The notes beneath the pieces are model-generated. The model was not told where the DNA came from, searched no databases, and saw nothing but the letters and a program-made list of their open reading frames with translations. A stretch of DNA of 64,000 nucleotides, from positions 1-64,000 of the forward strand of contig JAQXEK010000019.1 of assembly GCA_029250885.1 (NCBI GenBank), in the 5' to 3' direction. Made by a program: the position numbers and the translations under genes. The stretch comes from Planctomycetota bacterium (GTDB lineage Bacteria > Planctomycetota > UBA1135 > GCA-002686595). Positions within the stretch are counted from its first letter, which is position 1; each line of letters starts with the position of its first letter. Positions 62,537 to 64,000 of this stretch are shown piece by piece.

Positions 62537-62804
62537 TGGTTTCAGTGTATTCCGAAAGGAGGGCTCCGGGGGCCTTGCGCTCTCAATCGCCCCGACTCCT
62601 ATGACAAAGGAGTCCTACGCCACTTTAGGGCGCGCCTCGCAGGTCACCTCCAAAGAAATGAACCTGAGCTGGGTTTTGAAGGAAAACGAGCTTTTCCATA
62701 AGCCATGTGAAATCGCCAGGGGCACTTCCCCATCAAGAGTGCGTCGGCGAGTTCAACTTACCGGCAAGATCCCAAACGACACCTAGAACTAAAGGAACAA
62801 TCCA

Positions 62805-63719
62805 ATGAGCATCATCCGCACAACCCTTCGCTTCGGCCTGATCACCCTCGCCGTCGGTGGCACCGTCGCCGTCGGCGCTGCCATGATTGCCGGCCCGCAA
62901 CGCAGCCACGCCGTAATGGACCAGATCCACGCTGGCATCATCACGACCATTGACGACAACATCGAGGACCCGCGTATCCTGCGCACCCAACTCAAGGCCC
63001 TTGAGAAGGAATACCCCGAGCGCATCTCCGAGCTGCGCGGCGACCTATCCGAGCTGCGCACCCAGATCAGCCAACTGACCCGGGAGGAGTCCGTCTCTCG
63101 CCGGGTGATGGAGCTGAGCCAAGCCGATCTCGATGAGCTCGTGCCCTTGGTCCAAGAACTCAACGGCGCCGTGCTGACCGCAAACTCTGGCCGCATCACG
63201 AATGTCGCCCAGGTCCGCTTCAACGGCCGCCTGATGACGACGGCCCAGACGCGCTCTCGCATTAACCGCATCAACCAGACGAAGGAGGCTTACGCCGCCC
63301 GCGCTGCCGATGCGAGCCACGACCTGGTCTACCTGCGCCAGCAAGAGCAGCGCATGGAGGACCTCTTGGTAAAGCTCGAGTCCGAGCAGACCCAGTTCCA
63401 AGCCCAGCTCTGGCAGCTTGAGCGCCAGGTCGATGCCATCGCCCGCAACGAGCGACTGATCGAGATGATGGGCGAGCGTCAGCAGGTCCTCGACAGCTAC
63501 GACAACTTCGAGGTCAAAAGCCTGGACAACATGACCAGCCGCCTAACCGAGGTGCGCAGTCGCCAAGAGGCCGAACTCGAGTTCCTGTCCGCCAGCCAAG
63601 AGGGCGAAGACTACGAAGGCACGGCGCGCATGCAGATTGATGGCGAGATTATCAACGTCCAGTTCGGTGACGAGCTCGTCATTGACGAGGGCTATTCCCT
63701 CACTCCTGCCCTCAGGTAG
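62805..63719 (+). CDS. membrane-anchored coiled-coil protein
   Basis: 304-aa protein with a single N-terminal hydrophobic segment (FGLITLAVGGTVAVGAAMI, about residues 10-28) and a long coiled-coil region (residues about 60-230), rich in Glu, Gln and Leu. The C-terminal 70 residues are predicted beta (GTARMQIDGEIINVQFGDE). The layout resembles envelope-stress coiled-coil proteins (PspA-like or secretion-linked), but no family motif is visible. It is divergent from the ECF sigma factor, with 268 bp between them, so it may be a target of that sigma factor. Confidence 0.65.
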   Translation: MSIIRTTLRFGLITLAVGGTVAVGAAMIAGPQRSHAVMDQIHAGIITTIDDNIEDPRILRTQLKALEKEYPERISELRGDLSELRTQISQLTREESVSRRVMELSQADLDELVPLVQELNGAVLTANSGRITNVAQVRFNGRLMTTAQTRSRINRINQTKEAYAARAADASHDLVYLRQQEQRMEDLLVKLESEQTQFQAQLWQLERQVDAIARNERLIEMMGERQQVLDSYDNFEVKSLDNMTSRLTEVRSRQEAELEFLSASQEGEDYEGTARMQIDGEIINVQFGDELVIDEGYSLTPALR

Positions 63720-63748
63720 GGCTGTCCCAAAGCGAAGGGCACGACCCA

Positions 63749-63788
63749 GCGCCGTTCCTACCCGAGGGGGGGAGGAACGGCGCATTTT
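63749..63788 (+). terminator. Rho-independent terminator after the coiled-coil gene
   Basis: An 11-bp perfect stem, GCGCCGTTCCT/AGGAACGGCGC, with a 13-nt loop, followed by ATTTT, lies 30 bp after the 63719 stop. The T-run is short. Confidence 0.85.
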
Positions 63789-63848
63789 CGTAGCTTCACC
63801 GTCCCTATAGGCTATCCTGTCCTGCTCTAAACACGCCTCAAATCGACT

Positions 63849-64000
63849 ATGCAACGCTCTACTAATTCCCTGCTTCTTTGCGCCGTTCTGCTCCTTACTG
63901 GAACCCTCGGGTGTTCGGACTCTGCTCCTTCGACGGCGCAAATCACCCTGGACAAGACCCCGCCAAAGGCTTGGACTGATCCGGTGATCGAGAGCTTCGA
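63849..64000 (+). CDS. partial lipoprotein gene at the window edge
   Basis: Starts at ATG 63849, about 60 bp after the terminator, and runs off the window. The N-terminus is a lipoprotein signal with a lipobox (GTLGC, Cys21) after a hydrophobic stretch (LLLCAVLLLTG). After the Cys the sequence is Ser/Thr-rich (SDSAPSTAQITL) and no domain can be assigned from about 50 residues. Confidence 0.7.
   Translation, partial: MQRSTNSLLLCAVLLLTGTLGCSDSAPSTAQITLDKTPPKAWTDPVIESF

Overview
This 64 kb window is a dense chromosomal region of a GC-rich Gram-negative bacterium. It has lipoproteins, an outer-membrane-barrel-like protein and a PqiA/MCE system. A DUF6677-type membrane protein, an ECF sigma factor paired with a Ser/Thr kinase, HEAT/VWA and DUF1570-like secreted proteins, and DUF2142 all point to Planctomycetota or a close relative. 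That placement is inferred from gene content only. No phage, insertion sequence, CRISPR array, rRNA or tRNA gene was recognised.

Layout. 1-1.7 kb: membrane protein, hotdog thioesterase, small zinc-ribbon protein. 1.9-7.0 kb: Fe-S assembly operon iscR-iscS-iscU-iscA-hscB-hscA, preceded by an operator-like palindrome. 7.0-9.1 kb: barrel-like lipoprotein, a cysteine-rich orphan with a Fur-box-like palindrome upstream, and a ferritin gene broken by two in-frame stops. 9.1-16.7 kb: acidic repeat lipoprotein, secreted peptidase-like protein, gpmI, an M48 lipoprotein, and a glycogen-synthase-like protein lacking key catalytic residues. 16.8-25.4 kb: ABC exporter, glycolate oxidase glcD-glcE-glcF with an antisense sugar transferase between glcE and glcF, and two membrane-anchored orphans. 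25.4-35.5 kb (minus strand): 3-hydroxyacyl-CoA dehydrogenase, quinone reductase, DUF2142, nnrE, HEAT-VWA protein, 5'-nucleotidase, upp, aminotransferase. 35.7-43.6 kb: thioredoxin-fold protein, helix-hairpin-helix protein, ParA, MinD/FlhG-like ATPase, pyk, spermidine-synthase-like membrane protein. 44.2-52.2 kb: M36-like metalloprotease, then two paralogous secreted proteins flanking a secreted metallopeptidase. 52.4-59.3 kb: pcp, AtuA-type split proteins with a phosphate acyltransferase, and pqiA-pqiB-hydrolase. 59.3-64 kb: kinase, 54-aa membrane protein, ECF sigma factor, divergent coiled-coil protein, and a partial lipoprotein.

Most notable are two selenoprotein genes that ordinary ORF calling misses because UGA is read as stop. 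One is a SelW-like Rdx protein (43681-43902, minus, CxxU). The other is an ArsC-like protein (52406-52765, minus, UxxC). Each has a hairpin about 22 nt after the UGA that fits a bacterial SECIS element. UAG is the commonest stop here (about 34 of 57 genes) and UGA the rarest (about 9), which fits an organism that decodes UGA as selenocysteine. The sel genes are not in the window.

Other points of interest are the ferritin with intact diiron ligands but two stops and a long hairpin, the degenerate GlgA, the HSC20-like zinc motif on HscB, and three convergent gene pairs that share a CTAG as both stop codons.
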